A DNA stretch of 64,000 nucleotides from Apostichopus japonicus. Its lineage: Eukaryota; Echinodermata; Holothuroidea; Aspidochirotida; Stichopodidae. Where the stretch lies: contig NC_092579.1 in the NCBI RefSeq assembly GCF_037975245.1, positions 30,952,666 to 31,016,665 of the forward strand, written 5' to 3'. Below the pieces are notes generated by a model. The model ran no database searches and had not been told where the DNA came from. It saw only the letters and a program-made list of their open reading frames with translations. Made by a program: the position numbers and the translations under genes. Shown piece after piece: positions 12,601 to 26,200 of this stretch (position 1 is its first letter; every line of letters begins with the position of its first letter).

Positions 12601-14020
12601 GATATCTCATATATTAGGTGTAAGAGAAGCGGTGAGTGTGAGGAAGGGTAGGGGCGAATGGGGGGGGGGGTAAATGATGTTACCAGGGGGACCTAATAAT
12701 TCGTCCTAAATGAGATTTGAAAAAAATTCATTAATATAAGTAACTATCATTACTGCCTGCTCTCGCTGATTTCTTTTAACCCTAGGAGCCGAGTGTGTGA
12801 GGTGAAGAAGGGTAGGGCAGGATGGGGAGCAGTGGCGTCACCAGACTTTTCAGTCTGGGGGGCACAGGGGGGCACCAGCATTTGATGGGGGCACTTAGGT
12901 GGATACGGATCGCCGTCCTGTGGGAGGGGTCTAAAAATGCAAAATGGTGCCACATTTGATGCTAAATTCGATCTGAAGATATCTCCAGAAATTGCTATTT
13001 TTGAGGTAATGATTTTAACAACGCGGAGAATTTTGCAGAGGATATGAACCACATGTCGATATTATGCCTAACCCTATCAATAGAACCTACATTTGTTGAA
13101 AAATTAATGTGTGCATGACCCCCGACTGCTTTCTTGTCCTTCTCGTTTTCTCTCATTAACTATTAAGAAGTAACAGGGAAATTCATTGTTTTGAACGATG
13201 AGTCATGTAGCTCGCGAAGCGGACGTGTATAGCCGCTGGTATGGCGTGAGCACTGACACATTCAATGTAAATATCGACACCTGTTGTGATGGCGCGGGTT
13301 ACGACTTCGATACCCGACGGTCAAGGATAATTTTTTTCATTTTTTCGCAGCTCATTTGAAGAAAATACGAATTACTGTGCTTCTTTGTCCTTATGAAAAA
13401 CCAACACAGATGGTGGGAGTTGAATATAACAAAATATATATATATTTTTTACCAACCCAAATCTCAGATGGGGGGCACTAGGTTTTCCAGGGGGGCACGT
13501 GCCCCCCCCCCCCCCCCCTTGGCGACACCACTGATGGGGAGGGATAAATGACGATGTAACCAGGGGGCTGATAATTCGTTCAATAAGAGATTTGAAAATA
13601 TATATGTAAGTTAATATCATTACTGCCTGCTCTCACTGATTTCTTTCAACCCTAAGTTACGCTTATCGGAAGACTAGGCCGATAATACAATGCTTAAACA
13701 AGAGAGATGCTTCTAATTTATTACTTAAAACTGTGTAACTTTCACTAATCTATTTGGAAAAAAATATGCTTTTAAGTTGAGAGACTCAGTAAGGATCAAT
13801 TAAGTAGAACAAAAATCGTTGCGTGCTGCGTGTAACGATGAAGTTTCCTACATTGGGATGGAAGGGTATCAGGGAGTGTAGGATTGAGTGGGAAGTTAAA
13901 TGACGGTGTAACTAAGAAATTAATAAAAAATCTTAGTGATAAAATCATTATTGCTTGCTCTTTGCTGATTTTACATTAGAATAAGTGTCTCTTATCATTA
14001 GATATTCCATCAACAAACGA
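12600..14020. repeat. Diverged duplicated intergenic segments
   Basis: Segments with GGGTAGGG..., TTACCAGGGGG..., TAATTCGT... and ATTACTGCCTGCTCTC...CTGATTTCTTT occur at about 12480-12790, 12770-12829 plus 13534-13660, and more weakly at 13740-13970. This suggests an old tandem duplication later interrupted by the element at 12830-13533. Confidence 0.6.
12830..13533. mobile_element. Non-autonomous hAT-like DNA transposon (704 bp) with perfect 8-bp TSD
   Basis: Left end CAGTGGCGTCACC; right end GGCGACACCACTG, which is its imperfect inverted repeat. Perfect target duplications ATGGGGAG lie at 12822-12829 and 13534-13541. The sides read continuously with the neighbouring duplicated segments when the element is removed. 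No transposase ORF is present. G and C runs lie just inside the ends (GGGGGGCACAGGGG at the left, a long C run at 13502-13518). Confidence 0.82.
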
Positions 14021-14083
14021 GGTTCGGTTGTAGAGAGGGAGGGGGGATACTAGACGGATTGACGGTGAAGAATGATTGGGATC

Positions 14084-14452
14084 CAGTGGCGGAGCTAGGG
14101 GTATTGGTCAGAGGGGACGAGAATGGTCTGTATGGGCGATTTCGACTGTATCTAAGCGGAGCGCCTTTAGGTTGGCGCGGAGCGTACAGAAATTTTTTGA
14201 GTAAAGATACTCCCTAGATCGCCGGAAATGACCCTTTCGGGCCTTGCTAATTTGCAGAAAAACGAAGAATAAATAAGTGTCATGGCCAACAAAATGTGAC
14301 AAATATCAATAGGTAGATGAAAGCGCAATAAAAAGTCAATAATCGCGAATAAGTAAAAAGTGGTAAATAGATGAAAAGGGCGCCAGCAGTCCACTTGAGT
14401 CCGTCGGGGGGGGGGGGGCATCCGCCCTGACTGTATGGACGCTCCGCCACTG
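14084..14452. mobile_element. Short element with CAGTGGCGGAGC / GCTCCGCCACTG ends (369 bp)
   Basis: Perfect 12-bp terminal inverted repeats. Inside are the GGAGCGCC...GGCGCGGAGCG module (14149-14255) and a G run at 14406-14418. No matching 8-bp duplication is seen outside the ends. It is related in inverted orientation to 54527-54862. Confidence 0.72.
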
Positions 14453-14911
14453 AACACAATGAATTTAATGCTATAGTCACACAATGACACACTTTGCTAC
14501 TGACTGGAGTTACCAGACATCGTGTCAGACTTTGAAAAACTAACAAATGACTTGACGTGACTACGACAACTCAACTTCCATTGACTTGACTTCAGACTCG
14601 TCACAGAGTGATTTGTTATAAAAGGTTTGTTGCAATGAGTCACAAGGCAGCTAAGTTTTCTGTTATAACCTCTCGTCGTGCAACGTTACGATGGTATATG
14701 AATCGTCAGTCAATATTTACTGTTGTTTTTTATTGCTTTTCTTTGTAGCAACGAGTACCAATCAATCATATAAATCTCGTACCATACCATAAAGTAGATC
14801 TCTTTTATTTGTCTTACGTATGTCAGTTGGCAGTGAATTGCTGTTGGAAGTGGTTTGTTAAGTTTCCAGTTCGAGCGAACAGCTATATGTGTTAATAGAT
14901 TTCTACAGTAA

Positions 14912-15218
14912 ATGAAGATGGCCGGAAAACGCACATTGGCTTTTCAAATCTTCATCGTTCTTGGCGTAGCCCTCGTCACATCAGCCATTGCAGTTGTAAT
15001 AACGGTAATAATTATTAACAAGGAAAATGAATCACCCTCAGATGTATCACCCACAGATGATCCCGGTGTCATTGATTACCAGCAAGCTCTCCGGGAGTAC
15101 TGTCAGACACCTGATCCTCAGTACTCTTACCAACTTCTCCATGAATTGACCCATGTAGATTCATCAAGCAACACCACCACATTGGTACTAAATATGACGT
15201 CACAGGCATGGAGTACAC
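14912..15218 (+). CDS. AprA-like exon 1 (start codon, hydrophobic N terminus)
   Basis: ATG at 14912 with a weak context (taaATGa); a second in-frame ATG at 14918 has A at -3 and G at +4 and may be the real start. Residues LAFQIFIVLGVALVTSAIA lead into VVITVIIIN, a segment of about 27 residues. The exon ends ACA C before gtaagt. Confidence 0.85.
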
Positions 15219-18200
15219 GTAAGTATAGGTAGGCCTGTACTTGAGCGGAAAACTAAATACCTGATGGGCTAACATGCCGTTCGTGCACTATCATACGCAA
15301 ATGTTAAATTAAGGCTCATCCAAAAGCGTCGAAGTCGTCGCGGAATAAATGTTAATATGTTTTTAACTTGAGTGTCAGTTAGTCCATGTTGACTGCTGCA
15401 GCGCGGCTTTTAATATGCCACTGTGGAACGCGAAAGCCACAGTTGAAGAGAATATTTGTTTAAAGGTTGGTGGATTTGTTAAAATATATTCGAAATTGAA
15501 CTGACAATAATCTTTCTTTCCCTATATAGTAAGATATAGGATACTAATAAATTTCATCCAATTCACAGAGGGAATCATTTTATAACGAGGAAATTTGAAT
15601 TAAAAAATGCCGTTCAAAAGACAATGACAACTACCGGTAATTAAACATTCAAATATGTCACATTTCAGGGACAATTCAAAGACAACTGTAAATGAAAAGA
15701 AAACGCTAAAACTCATATATTATAGTAGAATTACAAGACCTGTATTGAACCACAACACTAATGAACAGTCTGGAATGGTTGCATCCCTTTAAGACCAACC
15801 GTACCACAACTACTGGCCAATAAGAAAATGGTAGCATCCATATAAGACCTATGGTACCACAACTATTGGCAAGATAGCGTTTCTGTACATGGTGCTATAT
15901 ATATATATATATACAGTTGTAGAAACATAAAACGAAATGTATACTTTATAGTAATACTGCTGCAGGAAAACGAACCGGGCTGTAAAGTACTAATTTCCAT
16001 TGAACATGACATGATTTCGCACTCGGCGTCAAATGTCACAACAATGTCACAATACCAGAAATTATGCAATTAACATTTGTCATGAATTTATCACAGATTA
16101 ATCTTGAGCTGGATTTCCAATTTAAAACCAATTTAATTTGTTTTGAAATCTGAGTTAATCAAAACGAAGAAAACATACATAAACAAGAGGGCAATCCACG
16201 GAGTTGCATCATATCTCATCGCAAACACCCTAAATGAATACTTGCATATGGGCTAATCTTTTTAACTTTGTTTCAAATTCACGACCCTCATTCATGGGCT
16301 CCTCATTGAACAAAACAGCATTGTGCTTGAATTTGTTTGTACGTTCTAACAATGCATGTCTACTCAATTTGGCGTTGTATTCATATCAAGAAGTCACTTT
16401 TCTCTTCAATCTACCCTTGACGTGTGAAAATATGGTGCCGTGCACATGATTTCAATGGTGGGGGAAATTCACAAAGCCTCTCACCGACTGATTTTGGTAA
16501 AGGCGAAGATTAAACGTTAAGTGGCACATTCTGAGGCATATTTACTACTTATATAAGGTATATAAAAGTAGCTCTAAATGCAAGGGTGTGCTAATAAATA
16601 TTCTTGAATTTTTATGAGGAAAAACTGATTTAGGTAAAGGCACAAATCTTTATGGAAGGGCCAAAGGGGATTCAAGGATTTGACAAAGGACGGTTTGCGT
16701 CCCTGGGACTGTTGAAGCTCACTCTCATGATTTTATTAAGTTTTAACGTCAAGTGGCACATTCTGGGGCATATTTACTACTTATATAAGGTATATAAGTT
16801 TTTATGGGGAAAGAGGGGAGGGAGGGATGGACACCACTAATATTGATCTTATTCTTCCTCTACTGATAGCGAAAAATACCCCGATCGGGCAAGCCCCCTG
16901 CCGGACGTTGGAGTTGTGTGTGGGTGACAAGTGATCACTGCCCCCCCCCCCTCTCCCCTTATACGCACACCACTGGCCCTCCCTCGGTCAGTCAGATGAT
17001 ATATATAGAATTTGCCGCACATTTGACACGCTAAGCATCCCACAGCACAATTTGTGGTAGTTTCTCTTAGTTCCCTTCTGTTTGATTATATTTTGTCCAC
17101 GGCAAGTAAAGATTTTGTCATAACGTACAAACAGCGTTCCATAGTAATGTTGAATTTCCAGTGTTTACCGTCTACTGTGTGTCAGTGTCAAAGGTCAAAA
17201 AGTGCAGCACAATCCTTGGTTTCTCGACTGTCGGAAACGTTGCACAGTGAAAGTTGGGCAAATATAGGCTATATACAGGAGTGTTCTCGTATTGGCATAA
17301 GGTATTTGGCGCATAAAAGCTGTGGCTATGAGACGTTTTTGATAAAGCCTGAATTCTTTGCTCATAACACGATATACAAAGGTTTGTTTCGTCGCTTAGT
17401 TTACCATCTTGCCTAGGCTCTAGTCTAACCTAGACTTACGTAGTGTTACTATTACTAGTATTAGCCTACGCAAGGTGCCCTGGCTATAGTATACTATAGT
17501 ATAACCAAAGATATTCCACCTTTGAAATGAATTCAGGCATTTTGTTCCAAAGATGTCGGTCAGCAGTAGCAAAACAGTGGTTTCCCTAGGGTCTGCTACT
17601 CGTTAGGCCTAGTAGGCTTTATGACGAGAAGGTGCGCGAGGTTGTAATGTTCAGTAACAGCTCTACATTGGTGATCATAAACCTGCATATGAATGGTAAA
17701 CAAATGCCTGCAATGAAATATACACAATGCCTTGCACTTTTGAAAGGTTCACTGGATATATTCATTTTACTTGGAAGGCTAGGGTTGCTGAATTGGATTA
17801 AATTTTAAAATGTTTGCTGTTCTAGTATGGAACGTAAGTTAAATAACATAACAGCAACATGATTTCATTGTTGCAAAATTTTCACGTAGGCCAGGCTCCC
17901 AAGGCCTTCAGTTAAAGAACGTAATTGCTTGTAGGAAACACGCTCTAACAGTAAAAATTGTTGCTTTGATACAGAGGAATCTCTGTATGGATATGTAGTT
18001 GAGGAACATTACTATGACAACTTACCCACAACAAAACAAGAAAAAAGGAATATATTCCGTTTGTTTGAGACACACTTACCGTCAAAATGGTGACAGATAT
18101 GAAAATTGCAGTTTTGGGCCATTCTCTGGAAAAGGAAATTGACTTCAAAAAGTTGAGAGTTTAGGTGATGCTGTTCCCAATTTGCTTTAAGAAATAGATC

Positions 18201-21200
18201 GATACATAGGTGAAAGAAGAATTATACTTACATTTCTCTGGAATATATCTCAGAGCCCAAGTTGTGGTCCAGGGGGGAAAAGCCCCCGAAAGCTCAAGCC
18301 TTTTCAGATGTCCCTTGTGCTCTGGAGTTTAAAGCACAAAATACATGTGTGAGTGTGAGAGAAAAATTCAATATCTATGGCATTTATTTCCACGCCCTGG
18401 TTGGATGTGTGGTTGGGGGTTCGGGAGGGGGAAAGTGTCCCAGAAGTTGTTGGAATTTGAAATATTTTGTGTTATCTTGTAGTGACTTTAAAGCACAAAG
18501 CACATATCAGAAAGAGAATTTTTTTATTTCTGTGGAAGATATTCCAATTAGCCTGGAAGCTGCAGTGCTTCAAACAGTTCTCTTGCAACTATTTTAACTT
18601 CAACACAGAAATACATTCCAGAGAATGCAATTATATCAGATTGTATTTAAGAGCCTCTGTGCGGGTCCAGTGTGTAGGATTTTGTTTGTCTAATATTACC
18701 CAAATAAAGGATATTTGGATGTAAGGGAGAGAAGGTTCTGTTTTAACTGCAGCTGACTGAAGTCTGCAACTGGATTAGATACTCTTAGATACTCATAGTA
18801 GTTTGGACCTGACTTGGAGCAGACCATTGAATTAGGTAGAGTGCTGAATAAGTGAGGACATATTTAGTGCAAACAAGCTTGTGCAAAATGTCTTTACTGA
18901 GTACATTTATAAAATCATGAATAGTACCACATTTTCATTATATTAAAGTTATTTGATATTAAACTAACATGCACAGTTCATGCAAGTAGCTGATCCTAAT
19001 GGATATGGTGGTTGCCAACTTGCCATTTGTCATAACCACAATTACTAGTTAACAGTCTGGGTGGCTTAGCAATGTGAACTGTATTACCTGTTTGGACAAT
19101 ATTCATAATCCAGGCTACAAACTAATGAAACTTGTCTTGTGACAATATAATAAATTTAATAATGTCATCTTTTTTTTCTAGCTGAATTGGCCGGGAATGG
19201 CCATATATGGTGGCATTACATGTCTATTACTATTCCTAATGAAATCAAATATGAGGATACAGCACTTGTGTTCATCACTGGAGGGAGTAACCTAGACAGG
19301 TTAGTGAATTTCTTCTGGCTTCAGTTGTCTGGACGGTCTAACTGCAACACTGCTCTACATTTCTTTTAAAGTAATGATCTTTGAAAATGGAATAATATAA
19401 ATTCCCCAACTCAGCTGAACTAGAACTAAAAGAGATTAATGATTTCAAACCCTGTCTTCTGCAGATTTCAAGATAATCACCCTGACATGCAGTTTACCTA
19501 TACCCCATGAATGTTATTCATTGTTTGCTAACTTTTTACCTTTCAGCCCACCAACTATTATGAAACAGGAAGTTGCATGGACAATGCAAATGTCATCTCA
19601 GCTAGGGATGTGAGTATACTCTGTTTTAAAAATGATACAAGGTAGTTACATATCTCAGTGGTTTGTTTGATGATTAAAGGAATTGTCTTTGATTTGATAC
19701 ATTGCCCTTCTAGTTCTTATTTTTTTCTTTCTAACCATGTAAAAACTGTCCCCATTCGACGTGTTCTTCTTGTAAAATCTGGTTTTCAAATTCACCAGTT
19801 TCTCATCAAAAGTACCGTTTGTTCGAACGCATCAACTTAGTGATTGACGTAGCGCAGGCAAATAGGCAAAACAGGCGGCTTGAAGTTAGACTCCCATACA
19901 CTCTCAAGTGTACACGCACAGGTGATTGCCTATTATATATTACGTATATTACGTACACATCGCGAATGTATATCCTACCATGCCCAGTTGGTATACTTTT
20001 TTAGCGTTGCACATAATACACTCTCACATTCAAACCACAGTTCATAAACTGTTCTTCTAAATCGTTGAAATAAAATTCACGGATCAAATTTACATTAAAA
20101 GGAAACTTGAAAAGTATTCGGAACACCGAAAGATGAAACTTGGCGGAATTGATGTCAGAGCTAAATGTAGTATCGAGAAGCTTAGGCTTCGCAGTACTGT
20201 CCAATTGTAAACGTTAGAGTAGCCTACATGCAAACATTCTTCGCGTTGGAGCTGGTTAGTGCGATGTTTAAACAACGAAGAGTCTGCTGTTCAAACTAAT
20301 CTTGTGTTACACAAAGACCACGAAACCACCAATCTACTACATATATGGCGGCTTAAGGAGTTTTTGAAAACATCTAATTTATAAGAAATTTCACAATAAA
20401 TTAAGGAAGAAATTAATCTGTTTACAAACACGGTTTTTGTTGGGATTACTGTGCATAGATAACTTCACGTTCTGTACTGTTCAAATCATATTGGAAATGT
20501 CTGTCCTTAACGATTAAAAAATTGTTTCTCTGTCAAACGCAACATTAGCGTTCTCATACTTTGACAACATGTTTGGAAAATTATTTATCATTTTTAAAGG
20601 TATTTCTTTGGGCCACCAGACAATCCTTTTAAGAGTGTGGCTTCTTCATGTGTTACCTACAATATTAATGTTTAATGCAATCGTGATGTGGTATGTGTGT
20701 TAATATTCTACATATGCAAATATAGTGACACTGCTATGATGGTGGGAGACCCAATAGGAGACCCATATGTTATTAATTAATAATATTATCAAACTTTTCT
20801 GGAGCTGTATCGTTCCTTTGTATTTTTATTGTAACCATTGCTGGATCTGGCCAAGTCTGCCATCACCTCTGCAACAAGTTTGTTGGTCCAATGTTTAGTG
20901 TAAACGGAAGAAATTTCTTCCTTTGTCTAGCACCTTAAAAAACATACTTTGAAGGGGGAGTGAATGTAACTGCATGCATGTCATGTATACTCAAATCCTT
21001 GTATGGGCAGATAACCTGTACTACACCTAAGATCATATCATTTGAGGCTCCAATGACTTGATTTTTTCGGCGCTAAACGGCTGCCAAGACAGCATAAGGT
21101 TTGTGACAGTAAGGTTGTGACAGTAAGGTTTGTGACAGGGGATTGGGCAATACAGAATGTCCTCTTTTAAGGATGAAGGATGTAATATCCTATGAAGACA

Positions 21201-23225
21201 GAAACCACATACAATAGTGTACCTATGGTTGTGTAAGTCTACATAACATCTGTTGGAGTTTGCCATTTCTTTAGCAGAGCAGGTAAGCATTGGTCAATGC
21301 ATACAGCTGCACCATTTCTAGTAGAATGGTGCTACATGTAACTTAATAACTACCGGGCTTGTAAGACCTGTCTGTATACATGACATTCACAAGACAACTG
21401 CATGGTCTCAGTTTAGTAATGTTAAAAATTACTGTTGATAAATGTCCTGGCACAACATTGCAACAGAAGATTCCGCTACTGTTGTAGGTTATGTGACACA
21501 GTGTGTTTTGTTCCCTTAGTTGACTGACACACTGACTTCATCATATTCCAAGGTTGGAAGATATTAAAGCTGCTTTCATCTGACCTGTTCTTCCCCATTA
21601 TGTGCTGGCCGATGGTTTCAACAATCATGCACTGCCACTTCTACATTTTGAGTTAGAAGAGGAGTTTTTAGCATATTTTGCTGCAAATATCTGCTCTTGT
21701 CATAGAATCATTCCATTTCACTGGCAAATTTCTAAAATACCTTCAGTGTTCTGGGAATTTACACCAACTTGTATTCATGCTAACTTAAGATAGCAATAAC
21801 TCTGATTTTGGTGTATGGTATGTCTATGTGTAATAACAATGTCATGTGACTCTCTCCCTCTCATCTCTCCTCCAATAGGGTTGTGGCAACTCTATTTCAG
21901 GTACCTAACCAGCCGATTCGGTTTCCTGTAAGTGTACTTGTTACCGTGGTAACTTCTATTCTTGTTCCTTTATATCTATGGCACAATAGCTTTGTGATCT
22001 TCTCTAGGCCTATTTTACATTTAGCCAATAGCGGGCTGTCCATCATTTAACCTTTTATCGCTAAACTGTCAGAAATGCAGCTTAGGGGTAAAATATGTTA
22101 ACCTATGAGACCATAATTAATAATGATATACTTTTGTTTTGATATAGCAACTTTACAGACCATTCATCAACTGGTGCAAGTTATAATTCAAAGAACCTTT
22201 ACATCAGGACTACTGTAAAGTGAAATATTCAAGTATTAAAGTGCCTGGAACAACCACACAATTTGATGCAGTTCCTAGCGCTTTTTTTGTCTCAGATATC
22301 AATGAAACACATATTTTGCAAAGGACAGTTGGTACTCAAGTTTGGGCCCATGTTGTGTTTAACGCTTTTAGCATTTTCAAATGATGACTTTATATATTGC
22401 TATATATATATATTGCCTATATAAGTTGACAATATTTTTGGTCTAGAAACCAATCCCCATTCTGTGGCATTTCAATGTGATCTCTCAACTGTTCTAAACT
22501 AGTAAATACCATATAAAAACCATGAGCACGTAGCAATATGCTCATCAACGGTTGCTTCTACACAGGTGTTGTGGGATCAACATTGTAAATTCACTTAAAT
22601 TTTTAAATGTGAACTGTAAATTATCATGAATTTTATATTTATTTCAATTAAGACTAATATATGGATTTTTATGTATTATATAATATGTAAGTATAACTTC
22701 CCTCCGAATACTATTATCCGTATCTATAAAACCAAAATAAAGCCGATCCTCAGCTACGGGAGCATCTCCCTGCTTTCCATTTCTAATAGCAACAAACAAG
22801 TTTTAAACAGAATCCATACAACAGCCTATCGAATTGCACTGAAAATCCCTTCTTATATCGGAACCTGGCATGTTCTTCATGCGGGCAACACAACTCCTAT
22901 TTTTAAACTTCTTGAAGAATTTAACATTAACCTATACCAAAACAACCTCGATAAAGACCCTTTAATCAAAGATCTTTTCCTGAAATACCAAGTCGTAAAC
23001 ACACACTTCCCGAATAAACGAAACCAATCTGTCTTTTCATTCCTTAGTACTTAAGAACTTAAACCCCAATCAATAGAAATCTCTCCCTCGCTAGCCCTTT
23101 GTCTCCTTTGTCCCCTGACTTCGGGTTCTTTCCTCCATTCACCCATGGCTTTCTATTCAATGCTATTGTAACGATACTTCGCTTATCAACCATTCCCTGG
23201 CTCAACAAAGACAACTGATCCCCAG

Positions 23226-23261
<36 letters not shown>

Positions 23262-26200
23262 GTTGTCTTTTCTTTGAAAACAATTCTATTATCCCCCGCA
23301 GGACCTCTTGCGAGGTCGATCAGGGGTAAAATTTCGTTTACTACATAATATGTAAAGAAAAAGAAGAAGAAGATTTAAATTTGCATTCTCAAGCATCACC
23401 GTAGCATAAGAACAGCTAAGAACAATGGTTCGTATAACATGTGCAACATGTAAGCTACGAGCAGGAATGGAATGATCAAATCAACTTGAGGGACTTTACG
23501 CAGATATAAGCTCACGTTGGGCTACATTTTGTCTTATTGTTATCAGTATCTTATAGGTATCAGCTGGGATATGAAATGTCTCAATAGCCATGTAACTCTT
23601 ATTCTAAACACTTGGCCAATTGTGGTCAGTACACCTCATACCTTCTATTTATATGTAATCATTCAGTTTTTCCCTCTTCTTAATTTTGCAGAACGACAAA
23701 CGGGACTTTGATCGTTATGAGGACGACATCATAGCTTTCTGCTGGCGCAGATTTATAACCGAGGCTCCGGAAGATCCTTATTTTCTTCTAAGAATGCCGA
23801 TGACCAAGGTATGGAGCTACTGCATATATGCATTAAATTTGACATAAAGTATGCAATGCCAATGTATAAAATCCAGCAATGTATCAGTTTTAGTATAGCA
23901 ATGTACCATACATATTCATATTCATACATATTCATATTCATACATATTCATATTCAAACATATTTAAGGGTGACGTGTTCAGTGATCGGAATGAGGTGCT
24001 GGAGCATCTTGGAGACTGAATGGACAAACTTTGCAGATTATATTCTTGTGTAGGTGGGCTGAACAGCAGGTTTCCTTATATAGTCTCTTATCAGTCAGTT
24101 ACTCATCATACAGATTGGTGTAAAAGAGAGTTGATAGCATTGAGTAACCAATCACTTTCACTCATTAACATAAAGGAATCTGGGCTAGTGTACAGCGGTG
24201 CACGATTAAGTCATCCAAGGGTTGCAAACCACGGCATAATTTCTTGAGTATAACCAATCACTTGTCTGTATTGAAAACAAACAGAGAAGATGTGAAGTAA
24301 GATGCTGTCTCTTGGTATCTATGCTTTTGCCCTGTGAACTAATTTCATGATTGACCAGTTGATAATCATGACTGTACCTCATTTGGGTTTACATCGTTAC
24401 GTACGGTAGCTTATTAAGGACATGGTAGAACAGAACAAAACAAATGTGCAAAATGTCAAACTTTCTACTTCAAATCTCCAAACTTTTCTCCAAATTTTTC
24501 TTATATCAACATTTCGACATAAATTTAAGTTTCATTCTCAAAATTTCCATCTTCATGATATTAAAAGTTGCATGCTTGAGATTGGAGTGGAAATGTAGAC
24601 CTTTTTTGTAGATGTTTTTGCTATTTACATGTACCTAATAAACCACAGTAGTTCTTTAATTTTTTTACTATTTTAAAAATATATAGTATTGGTGGCAATA
24701 GTTTATTTTTATAATTAATTTTCATATTTTTTACATATAGGCAACAGTTCAAGCAATGGATACCATTTCAAACGTTGTGAATTCAAAGATAAGTCGCTTT
24801 TATCTTACTGGTGCTTCAAAGGTAAGTTATGGTGAATAAAGCCAGTATTAAATAAACCGCTGACTGGACTACAGTTCATGGATAAGGTTCCCAGTATGTG
24901 TTTATATCAGGTATCAAGAACACATGAGCTGTTGTTATGAGCCTCATAATGTTTGAGTGTTTGAGTAGGCTGAAAATAAGTGGGCACAATGCCTTTTTCT
25001 CCATTTTTGTTGATATAAGGTTGTTAGTGAATGTGTGTGGGTGTGTATGTGACTCCCTAGCTTGTAAACACAATATCTCAAAGGAGGTAATATCTGCAGT
25101 TCCCATATTTGGCATGTGGCTTTCCAAGTATTAGAACCGTATTGTTTCGGGAAGAGCTCAAAGTTCTTTTGGGGTCAGCAGAGGGTAAAAGTGAAAATCT
25201 CCAGAACTTGAACATCATAGTAGAATATGCATAAAGATTGTTTACTATATGCTTATTTCGTTTGTCACATAAATATTGTTAAAGCTAGAGAGTAACTGTC
25301 ACATAAAGATTGTTTACAGTTAATATGCATATCATGTTTGTGAAAACAGGTAGTTAGCTGTCACATAAATATTGTTTAAGCTAGAGAAAACTATCAGTGT
25401 TTTAAGGTATGCTTTCGTTGTGCATGATGAGGTAACCATCACATAAAAGTTTCTAGCGCTACAGAGGTAGCGGTCACATCAACATTGTTTACACTGTCAC
25501 ATGAACCTTGTGTTGCTACTCTAACAGTTGTATGGACTTTGTTTGGGCTACAAACATGACGTAAGATATGGGCATTGTGTATTGAATTAAGCATGTCAAA
25601 TGATACGACCATTGAGAGAAGTTAACCAGCATCCTCACTAGTTCAAGTATGGCATTGTATCCTAACTGTATGACCAAGTATGGCATTGTATCCTAACTGT
25701 TTGACCAATATGGCATTGTATCCTAACTGTATGTTCAAGTATGGCATTGTATCCTAACTGTATGACCAAGTATGGCATTGTATCCTAACTGTTTGACCAA
25801 GTATGACATTGTATCCTAACTGTATGTTCAAGTTTGGCATTGTATCCTAACTGTATGACCAATATGGCATTGTATCCTAACTGTATGACCAAGTATGCCA
25901 TTAAGTTAGTACACTTGGTGCTGTGATGAGACTGCAGTTTCTTTTAACAAAGCACCATCATTCTATTCTTGGATATAATGCAATATGAACATTGTAGATG
26001 TTAGCTTGTTAAAACACATAAATATGACAACTCATAACTTACTTTTCCACAGAGAGGATGGACTGCTTGGTCCACTGCAGCCGTTGACGACCGAGTTGTT
26101 GGTATAGCGCCACAGGTCCTAGATCTGCTCAACTTTGAAGATGTAAGAAAGTATAGTATAAATTGATCATGCTTCTTTTGGTTTTAGTGTAACAGTTAAC

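Noticed and set aside
17054-17416. 120-codon ORF in intron 1 of the AprA-like gene
   Set aside because: Needs a TTG start, has no recognisable motif, and no splice sites consistent with inclusion in the host gene.
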